A stretch of DNA of 35,849 nucleotides from positions 23,775-59,623 of the forward strand of contig DBTR01000032.1 of NCBI GenBank assembly GCA_002307145.1, read 5' to 3'. The notes under the pieces were generated by a model, which saw nothing but the letters and a program-made list of their open reading frames with translations, was not told where the DNA came from and searched no databases. The translations under genes and the position numbers were made by a program. Of the stretch, positions 1 to 7,169 are shown in pieces. This DNA comes from Rhodospirillum sp. UBA1311 (GTDB lineage: Bacteria > Pseudomonadota > Alphaproteobacteria > Rhodospirillales > Rhodospirillaceae). Position 1 is the first letter of the stretch. Each line of letters begins with the position of its first letter.

Positions 1-1229
1 TCGCGCAGGTCGGAGAGCTGCGGGCGTTTGTCGTCGCGGCTTTCGACGGCACGGGAGAGCTGGGAGAGCACCAGCACCGGGACGTTCAGCTCTTTCGCCA
101 GGATCTTCAGGCCGCGCGTCATTTCCGAGAGTTCCTGCACGCGGTTGCTCTCGCGGCGGCTGGAGACGCCGGGGGAGAGCAGTTGCAGGTAGTCGATCAC
201 GATCATGCCGAGGTTGGACTGGCGTTGCAGGCGGCGCGCGCGGGTGCGGATCGCGCCGACCGAGAGGCCGGGGGTGTCGTCGATGTAGAACGGCACCTTC
301 TCCATCAGGCCGACCGCGGCGGTCAGCTTGTTGAAGTCGTCCTGGGTCATCTTGCCGGTACGCATCTTGTGGCCGGGGATCTGCGCCTCGTTCGACAGGA
401 TACGGGTGGCGAGCTGTTCGGCCGACATTTCCATCGAGAAGAACGCGGTGACCGCGCCCGGCCCCTTGGGATCGGTGAACTTGGCGTAGGCGGCGTTGTA
501 CGCGATCGCGGTGGCGAGCGCGGTCTTGCCCATGCCCGGGCGTCCGGCGAGGATGATCAAGTCGGAGTTGTGGAAACCGCCGAGGAGATTGTCGAGGTCG
601 GTGAGGCCGGTGGTCACGCCCGAGAGGCCGCTCGCCTGATGGGCGGCGTTGGCCATCTGCAGCGATGCCTTCAGCGCGCTCGAAAAGTTGGTGAAGCCGC
701 GCGAGGTCTCGCCGGTTGTGGCAAGCCGGTAGAGGCTTTCTTCCGCCTTGCGGATCTGGTCGTCGGCGGTGGTTTCGAGGTTTTCGTCGAAGGCGTCGTT
801 GACCACGTCCTCGCCGAGCGCGATCAGCTGGCGGCGGATGAAGAGATCGTGGATCAGGTGGCCGTACTGCTCGGCGTTGATGATGCCGACCACCGAGGCC
901 GCGAGCCGGGTGAGGTAGCCCGGGCCGCCGACGCGTTCGAGTTCCTCGCCGCCGTCCATCACCCGCTTCAGGGTGATCGGGTCGGCGGTATCGCCGCGCT
1001 CGGAGAGGATGATGCAGAGCTCGAAGATCTTGCGGTGGGTCGAATCCGCGAAGTGCTCCGGCTTGAGGAAGTCGATGATCTTGTCGATCGCCGCGTTGTT
1101 GTTGAGAATCGCGCCCAGCAACGCCTGTTCGGCCTCGATGTCGTAAGGCGGCGTACGGGTCGCGACGCGTGGGCTGCCGCCCACGACGTGCAACGGTTCG
1201 GGAAATCCGGGTTCGGGGTTCTGGTTCAT
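1..1229 (-). CDS. dnaB: Replicative DNA helicase DnaB (3' end cut by window edge)
   Basis: DnaB is the hexameric ATP-driven helicase that unwinds DNA at the replication fork and recruits primase. The frame read leftward from the ATG at 1227-1229 begins MNQNPEPGFPEP and has the typical DnaB N-terminal domain (DIEAEQALLGAIL near residue 30), a linker, and the RecA-like ATPase domain. Walker A is GRPGMGKTALA. It is followed by FFSMEMS, the DDTPG segment and VIDYLQL (Walker B region), then SQLSRAVESRDDKRP at the window edge. About 409 residues are visible of an expected ~490-500; the C-terminus lies outside the window. It lies downstream of rplI and a small secreted-protein gene on the same strand. 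The ATG start fits the usual DnaB N-terminus. Identity is certain from the motifs. Confidence 0.97.
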   Translation of the reverse strand, partial: MNQNPEPGFPEPLHVVGGSPRVATRTPPYDIEAEQALLGAILNNNAAIDKIIDFLKPEHFADSTHRKIFELCIILSERGDTADPITLKRVMDGGEELERVGGPGYLTRLAASVVGIINAEQYGHLIHDLFIRRQLIALGEDVVNDAFDENLETTADDQIRKAEESLYRLATTGETSRGFTNFSSALKASLQMANAAHQASGLSGVTTGLTDLDNLLGGFHNSDLIILAGRPGMGKTALATAIAYNAAYAKFTDPKGPGAVTAFFSMEMSAEQLATRILSNEAQIPGHKMRTGKMTQDDFNKLTAAVGLMEKVPFYIDDTPGLSVGAIRTRARRLQRQSNLGMIVIDYLQLLSPGVSSRRESNRVQELSEMTRGLKILAKELNVPVLVLSQLSRAVESRDDKRPQLSDLR

Positions 1230-1271
1230 CCGCGCACCATATCATGAGTGCCGGGGGTCGCCACCGCCGAG

Positions 1272-1293
1272 TTACCCACATGCCTGTGGATAG
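1272..1293. promoter_or_regulatory. Inverted pair of DnaA-box-like 9-mers in front of dnaB
   Basis: TTACCCACA (1272-1280, plus strand) and TGTGGATAG (1285-1293), which reads CTATCCACA on the minus strand, face each other across 4 bases. Each differs at one position from the consensus DnaA box TTATCCACA. The pair lies 43-64 bases upstream of the dnaB start, in the 70-base gap after the previous gene. Binding of DnaA, or a role in dnaB control, is inferred only. Confidence 0.4.
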
Positions 1294-1299
1294 CGGGGA

Positions 1300-1767
1300 T
1301 TATTGAACCCGGCCGAGATCCTCGATCGCGCCCAGCACCAATCCTGTCCCCGCCGCGATCAGGAGAATGTCGGCGGCGACGCGGACATACTTCTGCCCTT
1401 GCGGCGGCGGCGGCAGGCGCACCAGCAACGCGCTCGGCACGGCATAGAAGATTACGTCGCGGGGCAGCGGGCGGCCGACCTGCCACTTTTTCGCTTGGCC
1501 CGGGGGCTGGCAGCCGTTCTGCTTTTTCGCGAGGCCGGGCGGGCATTTGCCGGCCTCGATCAGCGGGCCGTAATACTGGGCGACGGCGCGTTGGTCGATG
1601 TCGTTGAACTCGATCCGCACATCGCCCGGCGAGCCGCCGGAAGCGCCGCCATGGGCGCTGCCGCCGGGGTTGCCGTGGCCGTTGCCCTTTCCCGGCTTGT
1701 CGCCCGCGAAGGCGGAGGTAGCGGCGAGAAGGCAGGCGCAGGCGAAAGCGATCGGGGCACGGATCAT
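1300..1767 (-). CDS. Small secreted RcnB/CigR-like protein
   Basis: A 155-residue protein with a clear Sec signal peptide (MIRAPIAFACACLLAATSAFA, cleavage near residue 21). A Gly/His/Lys-rich spacer follows, then two PPG(L/Q)AKK motifs (CPPGLAKKQNG and CQPPGQAKK). The C-terminal RcnB-type motif is LPPPPQGQKYVRVAADILLIA followed by TGLVL. RcnB is a periplasmic protein of nickel/cobalt homeostasis and CigR an anti-virulence regulator; both families share this C-terminal module, so the exact role here is unknown. The start at 1767 is chosen because AGGAG lies 8 bases upstream and the signal peptide begins there. The frame stays open further upstream but runs into the rplI terminator. Two cysteines in the mature part could form a disulfide in the periplasm. 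It sits between rplI and dnaB, an uncommon insertion in this conserved cluster. Confidence 0.75.
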   Translation of the reverse strand: MIRAPIAFACACLLAATSAFAGDKPGKGNGHGNPGGSAHGGASGGSPGDVRIEFNDIDQRAVAQYYGPLIEAGKCPPGLAKKQNGCQPPGQAKKWQVGRPLPRDVIFYAVPSALLVRLPPPPQGQKYVRVAADILLIAAGTGLVLGAIEDLGRVQ

Positions 1768-1812
1768 CGGGAAACTCCTGAAGAGGCAGTCTTTCATATG
1801 GGGGAGGTGATG

Positions 1813-1843
1813 AAAAAAAACCGCCGCCCGGTCGGGGCGGCGG
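1813..1843 (-). terminator. Rho-independent terminator after rplI
   Basis: On the minus strand a perfect 9-bp GC stem (CCGCCGCCC / GGGCGGCGG, at 1835-1843 and 1821-1829) with a 5-base loop is followed at once by eight T (1813-1820). It lies 28 bases past the rplI stop and ends the rpsF-rpsR-rplI transcript. The small secreted-protein gene that follows therefore needs read-through or its own promoter. Confidence 0.92.
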
Positions 1844-1870
1844 CAATATTCCGGTCTCGAAAATCCAGGC

Positions 1871-2434
1871 TCAGACGGCTTCGTCTTCGTCGGCTTCCAG
1901 GACTTCGCCTTCGTCGGCGACTTCGGCTTCGGTCTCGATCTCCTCGGCTTCGTCCTCGGCGGCATGACGCTCGGCGAGCGCGGCCTCCTCGGCGGAGCGG
2001 GCGATCACGACCTCGACGTTGATCTTGACTTCCGGGTGCAGCGCGAACGGCACGGCGTAGGTGCCGAGCGTCTTGATCGGCTGGTTCAGCTGCGCGGCGG
2101 TCTTCTCGACGGTGAAGCCGGCTTCCTTGACCGCGTCGCGGATGTCGCGGGCGGTGACCGAGCCGTAGAGGTGGCCGGTCTCGGCGGCCTGGCGCACGAT
2201 CAGGAGGCGCAGGCCTTCCATCTTCGCGGCGACGGCTTCGGCTTCTTCGCGACGCTTCAGGTTGGTCGCCTCGATCTGGACGCGCTGCTGCGCGAAGATT
2301 TCGAGGTTGGCCTTGTTCGCGCGGAGCGCCTTGTTCTGCGGCAGCAGGAAATTACGGGCGAAGCCGGGCTTGACGCTGACCACGTCGCCGATCTGGCCCA
2401 GGCGTTCGATGCGTTCCAACAGAATGACTTCCAT
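1871..2434 (-). CDS. rplI: 50S ribosomal protein L9
   Basis: L9 binds 23S rRNA near the base of the L1 stalk and helps reading-frame fidelity. The 187-residue product starts MEVILLERIERLGQIGDVV, with the N-terminal fold continuing VKPGFARNFLLPQNKA. A long connecting helix and the C-terminal domain (SVTARDIRDAVKEAGF) follow. It is longer than the usual ~150 residues because of an acidic Glu/Ala/Asp-rich tail from about residue 150, a common alphaproteobacterial feature. It is the third gene of rpsF-rpsR-rplI, 135 bases after rpsR. That gap shows no gene; in some alphaproteobacteria a membrane-protein gene sits there. Confidence 0.97.
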   Translation of the reverse strand: MEVILLERIERLGQIGDVVSVKPGFARNFLLPQNKALRANKANLEIFAQQRVQIEATNLKRREEAEAVAAKMEGLRLLIVRQAAETGHLYGSVTARDIRDAVKEAGFTVEKTAAQLNQPIKTLGTYAVPFALHPEVKINVEVVIARSAEEAALAERHAAEDEAEEIETEAEVADEGEVLEADEDEAV

Positions 2435-2569
2435 TGTCCTTGATCCTTTCTGTTCGTCCGGCCCCCGGGGCAGGATTGCGCGCGGGTCCGTTAGGAATGC
2501 GAAGTGCGGACCGCACGCGTTCGCGCGGTCCGCAAGAGTGATATCAAGCCGTAAGCCCTAAGCCGGGCC

Positions 2570-2803
2570 TTACTTCATCACGTAGGGCAGCAGCGAAAGA
2601 TAGCGCGCGCGCTTGATCGCACGGGCGAGTTCGCGCTGCTTCTTCGCCGAGACGGCGGTGATGCGGCTCGGGACGATCTTGCCGCGTTCGGAGACGAAGC
2701 GCAGAAGCAGCTTGATGTCCTTGTAGTCGATCTTCGGCGCATTGGCGCCCGAGAACGGGCAGGTCTTGCGACGACGGAAGAACGGGCGACGCGGAGCGGG
2801 CAT
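2570..2803 (-). CDS. rpsR: 30S ribosomal protein S18
   Basis: S18 forms a heterodimer with S6 on the 30S platform. The 77-residue protein begins MPAPRRPFFRRRKTCPFSG and contains IDYKDIKLLLRFVSERGKI followed by PSRITAVSAKKQRELARAIK, all hallmarks of S18. Its ATG shares one base with the TAA stop of rpsF (TAATG), so the two partner proteins are probably translationally coupled. It retains one N-terminal cysteine (C15) and no zinc-ribbon. Confidence 0.97.
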   Translation of the reverse strand: MPAPRRPFFRRRKTCPFSGANAPKIDYKDIKLLLRFVSERGKIVPSRITAVSAKKQRELARAIKRARYLSLLPYVMK

Positions 2804-3282
2804 TAGATCTCTCCTTCAACGGACTGCGAAGCGGGGGCACGGTCGCGCTCGAAGCGACGCGGGCCACGGTCGCCATCGCCGCGCGGGCCACGGTCGCCAC
2901 GGTCGCCGCGCGGGCCACGGTCGCCACGATCACCGCGATCGCCACGATCGCCACGCTCGTTGCGCGGCTGCATCATCGCCGACGGACCTTCTTCAAGGGC
3001 CTCGACGCGCACCGTCATATAACGAAGGATGTCTTCGTTGATCCGCATCTGGCGCTCGTACTCGGTGATCGCGGCCGAGGGCGCTTCGATGTTGAAGAGG
3101 ACGTAGTGTCCCTTGCGGTTCTTGTTGACGCGGTAGGAGAGGTTGCGAAGACCCCAGGACTCCCGCTTCTTCACCTCGCCGCCACCGGCGACGAGCACTT
3201 CGGTCAGGCGATCCATCAGCGCGTCCACCTGGGCGGTGCTGATGTCCTGACGCGCGATAACCACGCTTTCGTACAGAGACAT
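2803..3282 (-). CDS. rpsF: 30S ribosomal protein S6 with Arg-Gly-Asp-rich tail
   Basis: S6 pairs with S18 on the 30S platform. The 159-residue product starts MSLYESVVIARQDIS and has the S6 ferredoxin-like fold (ESWGLRNLSYRVNKNRKGHY, then INEDILRYMTVRVE). After about residue 105 it carries a tail rich in RGD/RGP triplets (residues 110-141), encoded by near-tandem 9-base repeats. The start at 3282 is chosen because AAGGGAG lies upstream and the protein begins at the canonical N-terminus; the open frame reaching 3393 runs through the leader hairpins. It is the first gene of the ribosomal operon, with a recognisable promoter at 3402-3429. E. coli S6 is modified by glutamate addition at its C-terminus; this tail ends EGEI, so such a modification is possible but unproven. 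Confidence 0.95.
   Translation of the reverse strand: MSLYESVVIARQDISTAQVDALMDRLTEVLVAGGGEVKKRESWGLRNLSYRVNKNRKGHYVLFNIEAPSAAITEYERQMRINEDILRYMTVRVEALEEGPSAMMQPRNERGDRGDRGDRGDRGPRGDRGDRGPRGDGDRGPRRFERDRAPASQSVEGEI
2860..2955. repeat. Imperfect 9-base tandem repeat encoding the S6 Arg-Gly-Asp tail
   Basis: On the plus strand the units look like CGATCGCCA / CGGTCGCCA / CGCGGGCCA repeated about ten times. On the coding strand they read as Gly-Asp-Arg and Gly-Pro-Arg triplets of rpsF. The reading frame is kept throughout, so length variation by slippage in 9-base steps would only shorten or lengthen the tail. Confidence 0.8.
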
Positions 3283-3328
3283 GTCTAAAAGACTCCCTTT
3301 GGCTTCTCTCGTCCCATGGTTTCGACCC

Positions 3329-3381
3329 TGAAACATTGTTTCACCGGTCTCGCCTCGGGCATAGCCGACCCCATGGTCGGC
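3329..3381 (-). promoter_or_regulatory. rpsF leader with two perfect hairpins
   Basis: In the ~110-base leader expected from the promoter at 3402-3429, two perfect inverted repeats are visible. One is GCCGACC / GGTCGGC with a 4-base loop (3364-3381). The other is TGAAAC / GTTTCA with a 3-base loop (3329-3343). In many bacteria an rpsF leader binds the S6-S18 dimer for feedback control. Whether this is that element is inferred from position; I do not match a full consensus. Confidence 0.4.
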
Positions 3382-3401
3382 AAGGAGTTGCAAGGTGGGG
3401 G

Positions 3402-3429
3402 ACTATACACATCTTTACGGGGGAGGCAA
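3402..3429 (-). promoter_or_regulatory. Sigma-70-like promoter of rpsF operon
   Basis: Read on the minus strand: TTGCCT (-35, 3424-3429, 4 of 6 consensus bases), a 16-base spacer and TATAGT (-10, 3402-3407, 5 of 6). It points at rpsF and places the transcript start around 3395, leaving a leader of roughly 110 bases. Confidence 0.6.
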
Positions 3430-3514
3430 GGGGTGCTTGACAATGGGTAGGGTTATGCTTCTTTTGACGACGGTACGACGAATTCACAGTCACAATCGTC
3501 TGGAGGAATAGCGC

Positions 3515-4459
3515 ATGCGCGCAGTGGTTTTCCCGGGGCAAGGCTCTCAAGCCGTCGGCATGGGCCAGGAACTTGCAGCGACGTTTTCCGTCGCTCGCGA
3601 GGTCTTCGCCGAGGTCGAGGATGCCCTTGAGCAGAAACTCACGCAGATGATGTTCGATGGCCCCGAGCAGGACCTGATGATGACCGAAAACACCCAGCCG
3701 GCTTTGATGGCTGTGAGTGTGGCGATCATGCGGGTGCTCGACAAGGAATATGGTGTGCGGCTGCCCGATATCGCGACCTACGTCGCCGGGCATTCGCTGG
3801 GTGAATATTCGGCGCTCTGTTCTTCGGGCGCGTTGAAGCTCTCCGATACCGCGCGTCTGCTGCGCGTCCGTGGCCGTGCGATGCAGAAGGCGGTTCCCTT
3901 CGGCATGGGCGCGATGGCCGCGATCCTCGGCCTCGACGCCGAGCAGGCCCGCAACCTCTCGCTCGAAGCGTCGGAAGGCGAGATCTGCGAAGCCGCCAAC
4001 GACAACGCTCCGGGCCAGGTCGTGGTTTCGGGCCATGTCGGCGCGGTCAAGCGCGCGATCGAAATCGCGAAGAAGCTGGGCGTGAAGCGCTCGGTTCTCC
4101 TGCCGGTGTCCGCGCCCTTCCATTGCGCGCTGATGCGCCCGGCGGCGGAAACCATGCGCGAGGCCCTCGCCAACGTCGAGCTGATGACCCCGGTGATCCC
4201 GGTGGTCGCGAACGTCACCGCCCAGGCGACCGACGATCCGGAAGAAATCCGCAAGCTGCTCGTCGAGCAGGTCTGCGGCTCGGTGCGCTGGCGCGAAAGC
4301 GTCCAGTTCATGAAGGGTCACGGCATCAACACCCTCGTCGAGGTCGGCTCCGGCCGCGTGCTCTCCGGTCTGGCCAAGCGCATCGACCGCGAGATGGACG
4401 GCATGCCGGTGGGCACCGTCGCCGAGATCGAGGCGTTCGCCAAAATGGTCGCCGCCTGA
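3515..4459 (+). CDS. fabD: Malonyl-CoA:ACP transacylase FabD
   Basis: FabD moves the malonyl group from CoA to acyl carrier protein, supplying the extender unit for fatty-acid elongation in the cytoplasm. The 314-residue protein begins MRAVVFPGQGSQAVGMG. It has the nucleophile elbow GHSLGEYSAL (Ser94), the catalytic histidine in PFHCALM (His203), and the family's NGQV/APGQVVVSG region near residue 165. Length is normal. GGAGG lies just ahead of the ATG. It opens the plus-strand fatty-acid cluster and is followed by a strong terminator before fabG. A TTGACA at 3437-3442 is a possible -35, but I find no good -10 at the right distance. Confidence 0.97.
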   Translation: MRAVVFPGQGSQAVGMGQELAATFSVAREVFAEVEDALEQKLTQMMFDGPEQDLMMTENTQPALMAVSVAIMRVLDKEYGVRLPDIATYVAGHSLGEYSALCSSGALKLSDTARLLRVRGRAMQKAVPFGMGAMAAILGLDAEQARNLSLEASEGEICEAANDNAPGQVVVSGHVGAVKRAIEIAKKLGVKRSVLLPVSAPFHCALMRPAAETMREALANVELMTPVIPVVANVTAQATDDPEEIRKLLVEQVCGSVRWRESVQFMKGHGINTLVEVGSGRVLSGLAKRIDREMDGMPVGTVAEIEAFAKMVAA

Positions 4460-4471
4460 TCATCGAGTTTG

Positions 4472-4515
4472 CCGCCCGGAGTCGCACGAAACATGGCGCT
4501 CCGGGCGGTTTCTTT
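4472..4515 (+). terminator. Rho-independent terminator after fabD
   Basis: A perfect 10-bp stem CCGCCCGGAG (4472-4481) / CTCCGGGCGG (4499-4508) with a 17-base loop is followed by TTTCTTT. It starts 12 bases after the fabD stop, so fabG is likely served by read-through or by a promoter in 4516-4573. Confidence 0.85.
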
Positions 4516-4573
4516 GTGCGCGGTTGGGGCAAGGGCCGCGCATGCTTAAAGACAATTAAAGAGCAGAACGTTG

Positions 4574-5323
4574 ATGTTTGATTTGACCGATAAGTGCGCC
4601 CTGGTCACGGGCGCTTCCGGGGGAATCGGCTCGGCCATCGCCAAGGCTTTCGCCACCCGCGGCGCGAAGGTGGTGCTTTCGGGCACCCGCCGGGACGCGC
4701 TTGAGGAGGTCGCCGCCGAGATCGAGGCGTTCGCGCCCGGCAAGGCGATCGTGATCGCCGCCAACCTTTCCGACCCGAAGGATATCGAACGCCTCGCCGC
4801 CGAGGCGGAAGCCGCCATGGGCCGTATCGACATTCTCGTCAACAACGCCGGCCTGACCCGCGACGGTCTCGCCATGCGGATGAGCGACGACGACTGGCAA
4901 GCGGTGATCGACGTCAACCTCTCCGCCGCGTTCCGCCTCTCCCGCGCGGTGATGCGCGGCATGATGAAGCGCCGCTACGGCCGGATCATCGGCATCACCT
5001 CGGTGTCCGCCGCGATCGGCAATCCGGGCCAGGCGAACTATTGCGCCTCGAAGGCGGGCATGATCGGGATGAGCAAGTCCTTGGCCTACGAGCTTGCCGG
5101 GCGCAATATCACGGTGAACTGCGTCGCGCCGGGGCTGATCCAGACTGCGATGTCGGATGCGATGACCGAGCCGCAGCGCCAGCGCATGCTCGCCGCGATT
5201 CCGGTCGGACGGCTGGGCAACTCGGAGGAGATCGCCTCCGCCGCGGTGTACCTCGCGGCAGAGGAAGCCTCCTACGTCACCGGCCAGACCATCCATGTCA
5301 ACGGTGGCATGGCGATGATCTAA
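4574..5323 (+). CDS. fabG: 3-oxoacyl-ACP reductase FabG
   Basis: FabG is the NADPH-dependent reductase of the elongation cycle, turning 3-oxoacyl-ACP into 3-hydroxyacyl-ACP. The 249-residue SDR protein shows the cofactor motif TGASGGIG (residues 12-19), NNAG (90-93), and the catalytic Ser of ITSVSAAIG (Ser143) with Tyr156 and Lys160 in NYCASK. The product ends HVNGGMAMI, as FabG proteins usually do. An ATG at 4574 is preferred over the TTG directly before it (4571). The Shine-Dalgarno is weak (AAAGAG). It lies between fabD and acpP, as in many proteobacteria. Confidence 0.95.
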   Translation: MFDLTDKCALVTGASGGIGSAIAKAFATRGAKVVLSGTRRDALEEVAAEIEAFAPGKAIVIAANLSDPKDIERLAAEAEAAMGRIDILVNNAGLTRDGLAMRMSDDDWQAVIDVNLSAAFRLSRAVMRGMMKRRYGRIIGITSVSAAIGNPGQANYCASKAGMIGMSKSLAYELAGRNITVNCVAPGLIQTAMSDAMTEPQRQRMLAAIPVGRLGNSEEIASAAVYLAAEEASYVTGQTIHVNGGMAMI

Positions 5324-5336
5324 AGGTCCTGGGAAT

Positions 5337-5375
5337 CGGGGCCTCCGCGTCGGAACTCCCGACGTCTGGCCTTCC
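5337..5375 (+). other. GC-rich hairpin between fabG and acpP
   Basis: The 202-base gap 5324-5525 holds CGTCGG (5348-5353) / CCGACG (5359-5364) with a 5-base loop, flanked by GGCC on both sides that can extend the pairing. There is no T-run after it, so it may be an mRNA-processing or stability structure or a weak terminator. I see no gene and no convincing promoter elsewhere in the gap. Confidence 0.35.
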
Positions 5376-5525
5376 CTGGGAAAGTATGGTAGTGAACGGG
5401 CCACTTGTGCGGATCGACCCCGGCGAAAGCCGCCGGGAGCGTCGCTAAAAGAGGTTCTGTCCGGGAAACCGGATATGGAAGTTCAAGTAATCAAACCCAA
5501 CGAGCGAGAGACCGAGGACAAGCCA

Positions 5526-5762
5526 ATGAGTGATGTCGCCGAACGCGTTAAGAAGATCGTCGTCGAGCATTTGGGCGTCGAGGAAGACAAGGTGACCGAT
5601 AACGCCAGCTTCATCGATGACCTGGGCGCCGACAGCCTGGATACCGTCGAACTGGTGATGGCTTTCGAGGAAGAATTCGGGATCGAAATTCCGGACGACG
5701 CCGCCGAGAAGATTCTCACGGTCAACGACGCGATTTCCTTCATTTCCAAGGCCAACGGCTGA
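5526..5762 (+). CDS. acpP: Acyl carrier protein
   Basis: ACP carries growing acyl chains on a phosphopantetheine arm for fatty-acid, lipid A and lipoic-acid synthesis. The product is 78 residues, the E. coli length, starting MSDVAERVKKIVVEHLGV. It has the modification site DDLGADSLDTVELVMAFE (Ser37) and an acidic helix II. An in-frame ATG 51 bases upstream would add 17 untypical residues. The ATG at 5526 has GAGGA ahead of it and gives the conserved N-terminus. It is followed by a hairpin that probably separates this highly expressed gene from fabF. Confidence 0.97.
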   Translation: MSDVAERVKKIVVEHLGVEEDKVTDNASFIDDLGADSLDTVELVMAFEEEFGIEIPDDAAEKILTVNDAISFISKANG

Positions 5763-5772
5763 TTTGAGCCGC

Positions 5773-5804
5773 ATGGGACCACCTCCATGAGGGGGTGGTC
5801 CCAT
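5773..5804. terminator. Hairpin between acpP and fabF
   Basis: A 14-bp inverted repeat, ATGGGACCACCTCC (5773-5786) and GGGGGTGGTCCCAT (5791-5804), with one G-T wobble and the 4-base loop ATGA. It starts 11 bases past the acpP stop. The T-run is poor (CTGATTTGT), so this may be a leaky terminator or a 3' stabiliser that raises acpP output over fabF. Confidence 0.65.
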
Positions 5805-5912
5805 CTGATTTGTCCCTGGCGCGCGACCGTGCCTTGCCGTGGGACCGCGTTCGCGCCGCAAGACGGGCGGACGGGCGTGATCTTCCCTAAAACGACAACG
5901 GGTGGACGAAAC

Positions 5913-7169
5913 ATGAGGCGAGTTGTTATCACCGGCCTGGGCTTGCTGACGCCGCTTGGGCGTGGTGTCGAGCTGAACTGGGAACGCCTGATCAAGGGCG
6001 AAAACGGATTTCGCAAGATCGACCGGTTCGAGGTCGACGATCTCGCGGCGCAGGTCGCGGCGATGCTGCCGCTGGGCTCCAACCCCGGCGAGTTCGACCC
6101 CGAAAGCGTGGCACCCGCCAAGGAACGCCGCCGCATGGACGACTTCATCGTCTACGCGCTCTCCGCCGCCCAGGATGCGGTCGAGGATTCCGGCTGGATG
6201 CCCGACGACGAAGAAGACCGCGCCCGCACCGGCGTGATGATCGGCTCCGGCATCGGCGGCCTTTCCGCGATCGCGGAATGCGCGTCCGTGCTCGACAAGT
6301 CCGGCCCGCGCCGGGTTTCGCCGTTCTTCATTCCGTCGAGCCTGATCAACCTGGCCTCGGGCCACGTTTCGATCAAATACGGCTTCACCGGCCCCAATCA
6401 TTCCGCCGTCACCGCCTGCGCCACCGGCGCGCACGCGATCGGCGACGCCGCCCGACTGATCATGTTCGGCGATTGCGACGTGATGGTCGCGGGTGGCGCG
6501 GAATCCGCGATCTGCCGCCTCGGCATCGCGGGCTTCGCTTCGGCCAAGGCGCTCTCCACCGCCTACAACGACAATCCGAGCGCCGCCTCCCGTCCGTGGG
6601 ACAAGGGCCGCGACGGTTTCGTCATGGGCGAGGGCGCGGGCGTCGTCGTGCTCGAAGAGTACGAGCACGCCAAGGCGCGTGGCGCGAAGATCTATGCCGA
6701 GATCAAGGGCTACGGCCTCTCGGGCGACGCCTACCACATCACCGCTCCGCATCCGGAAGGGCGCGGCGCCAAGCGGGCGATGACCATGGCGCTCAAGAAC
6801 GCCGGCCTCAACGTCGAGGACATCGACTACATCAATGCGCATGGCACCTCGACGCCGCTCGGCGACGAGATCGAATGCAACGCGGTGAAGACGATCTTCG
6901 GCGATCACGCCTACAAGCTCTCGATGTCTTCGACCAAGTCGGCGATCGGGCATCTGCTGGGTGCGGCGGGCGCGGTCGAGGCGATCTACTCGGTGCTCGC
7001 GCTGCGCGACCAGGTGGTGCCGCCGACCTTGAACCTCGTCGATCCGTCGGAAGGCTGCGACATCGACCTGGTGCCGTTGAAGGCCAAGGAACGCAAGGTC
7101 GCGGCCGTGCAGTCCAACTCCTTCGGCTTCGGCGGGACCAACGCCTCGCTGATCATGACGAAGATCTAA
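5913..7169 (+). CDS. fabF: 3-oxoacyl-ACP synthase II FabF
   Basis: FabF condenses acyl-ACP with malonyl-ACP and is important for elongating unsaturated chains. The 418-residue protein begins MRRVVITGLGLLTPLG. It has the thiolase-fold Cys-His-His triad: Cys169 in VTACATGAH, His310 in NAHGTSTPLGD and His347 in IGHLLGAAG. The C-terminal glycine-rich loop is NSFGFGGTNASL. The frame is open 126 bases upstream, but the ATG at 5913 preceded by GGTGGACG gives the conserved N-terminus. Its stop codon TAA abuts the ATG of mltG directly, so the two are probably co-translated. Confidence 0.97.
   Translation: MRRVVITGLGLLTPLGRGVELNWERLIKGENGFRKIDRFEVDDLAAQVAAMLPLGSNPGEFDPESVAPAKERRRMDDFIVYALSAAQDAVEDSGWMPDDEEDRARTGVMIGSGIGGLSAIAECASVLDKSGPRRVSPFFIPSSLINLASGHVSIKYGFTGPNHSAVTACATGAHAIGDAARLIMFGDCDVMVAGGAESAICRLGIAGFASAKALSTAYNDNPSAASRPWDKGRDGFVMGEGAGVVVLEEYEHAKARGAKIYAEIKGYGLSGDAYHITAPHPEGRGAKRAMTMALKNAGLNVEDIDYINAHGTSTPLGDEIECNAVKTIFGDHAYKLSMSSTKSAIGHLLGAAGAVEAIYSVLALRDQVVPPTLNLVDPSEGCDIDLVPLKAKERKVAAVQSNSFGFGGTNASLIMTKI

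Noticed and set aside
2860..2955. Short regular repeats resembling a CRISPR array
   Set aside because: The units are 9 bases, have no spacers, and read in frame as the tail of S6.
3437..3459. TTGACA with a TATGCT downstream as a fabD promoter
   Set aside because: The two boxes are only 11 bases apart, too close for sigma-70, and no better -10 is present at 16-18 bases.
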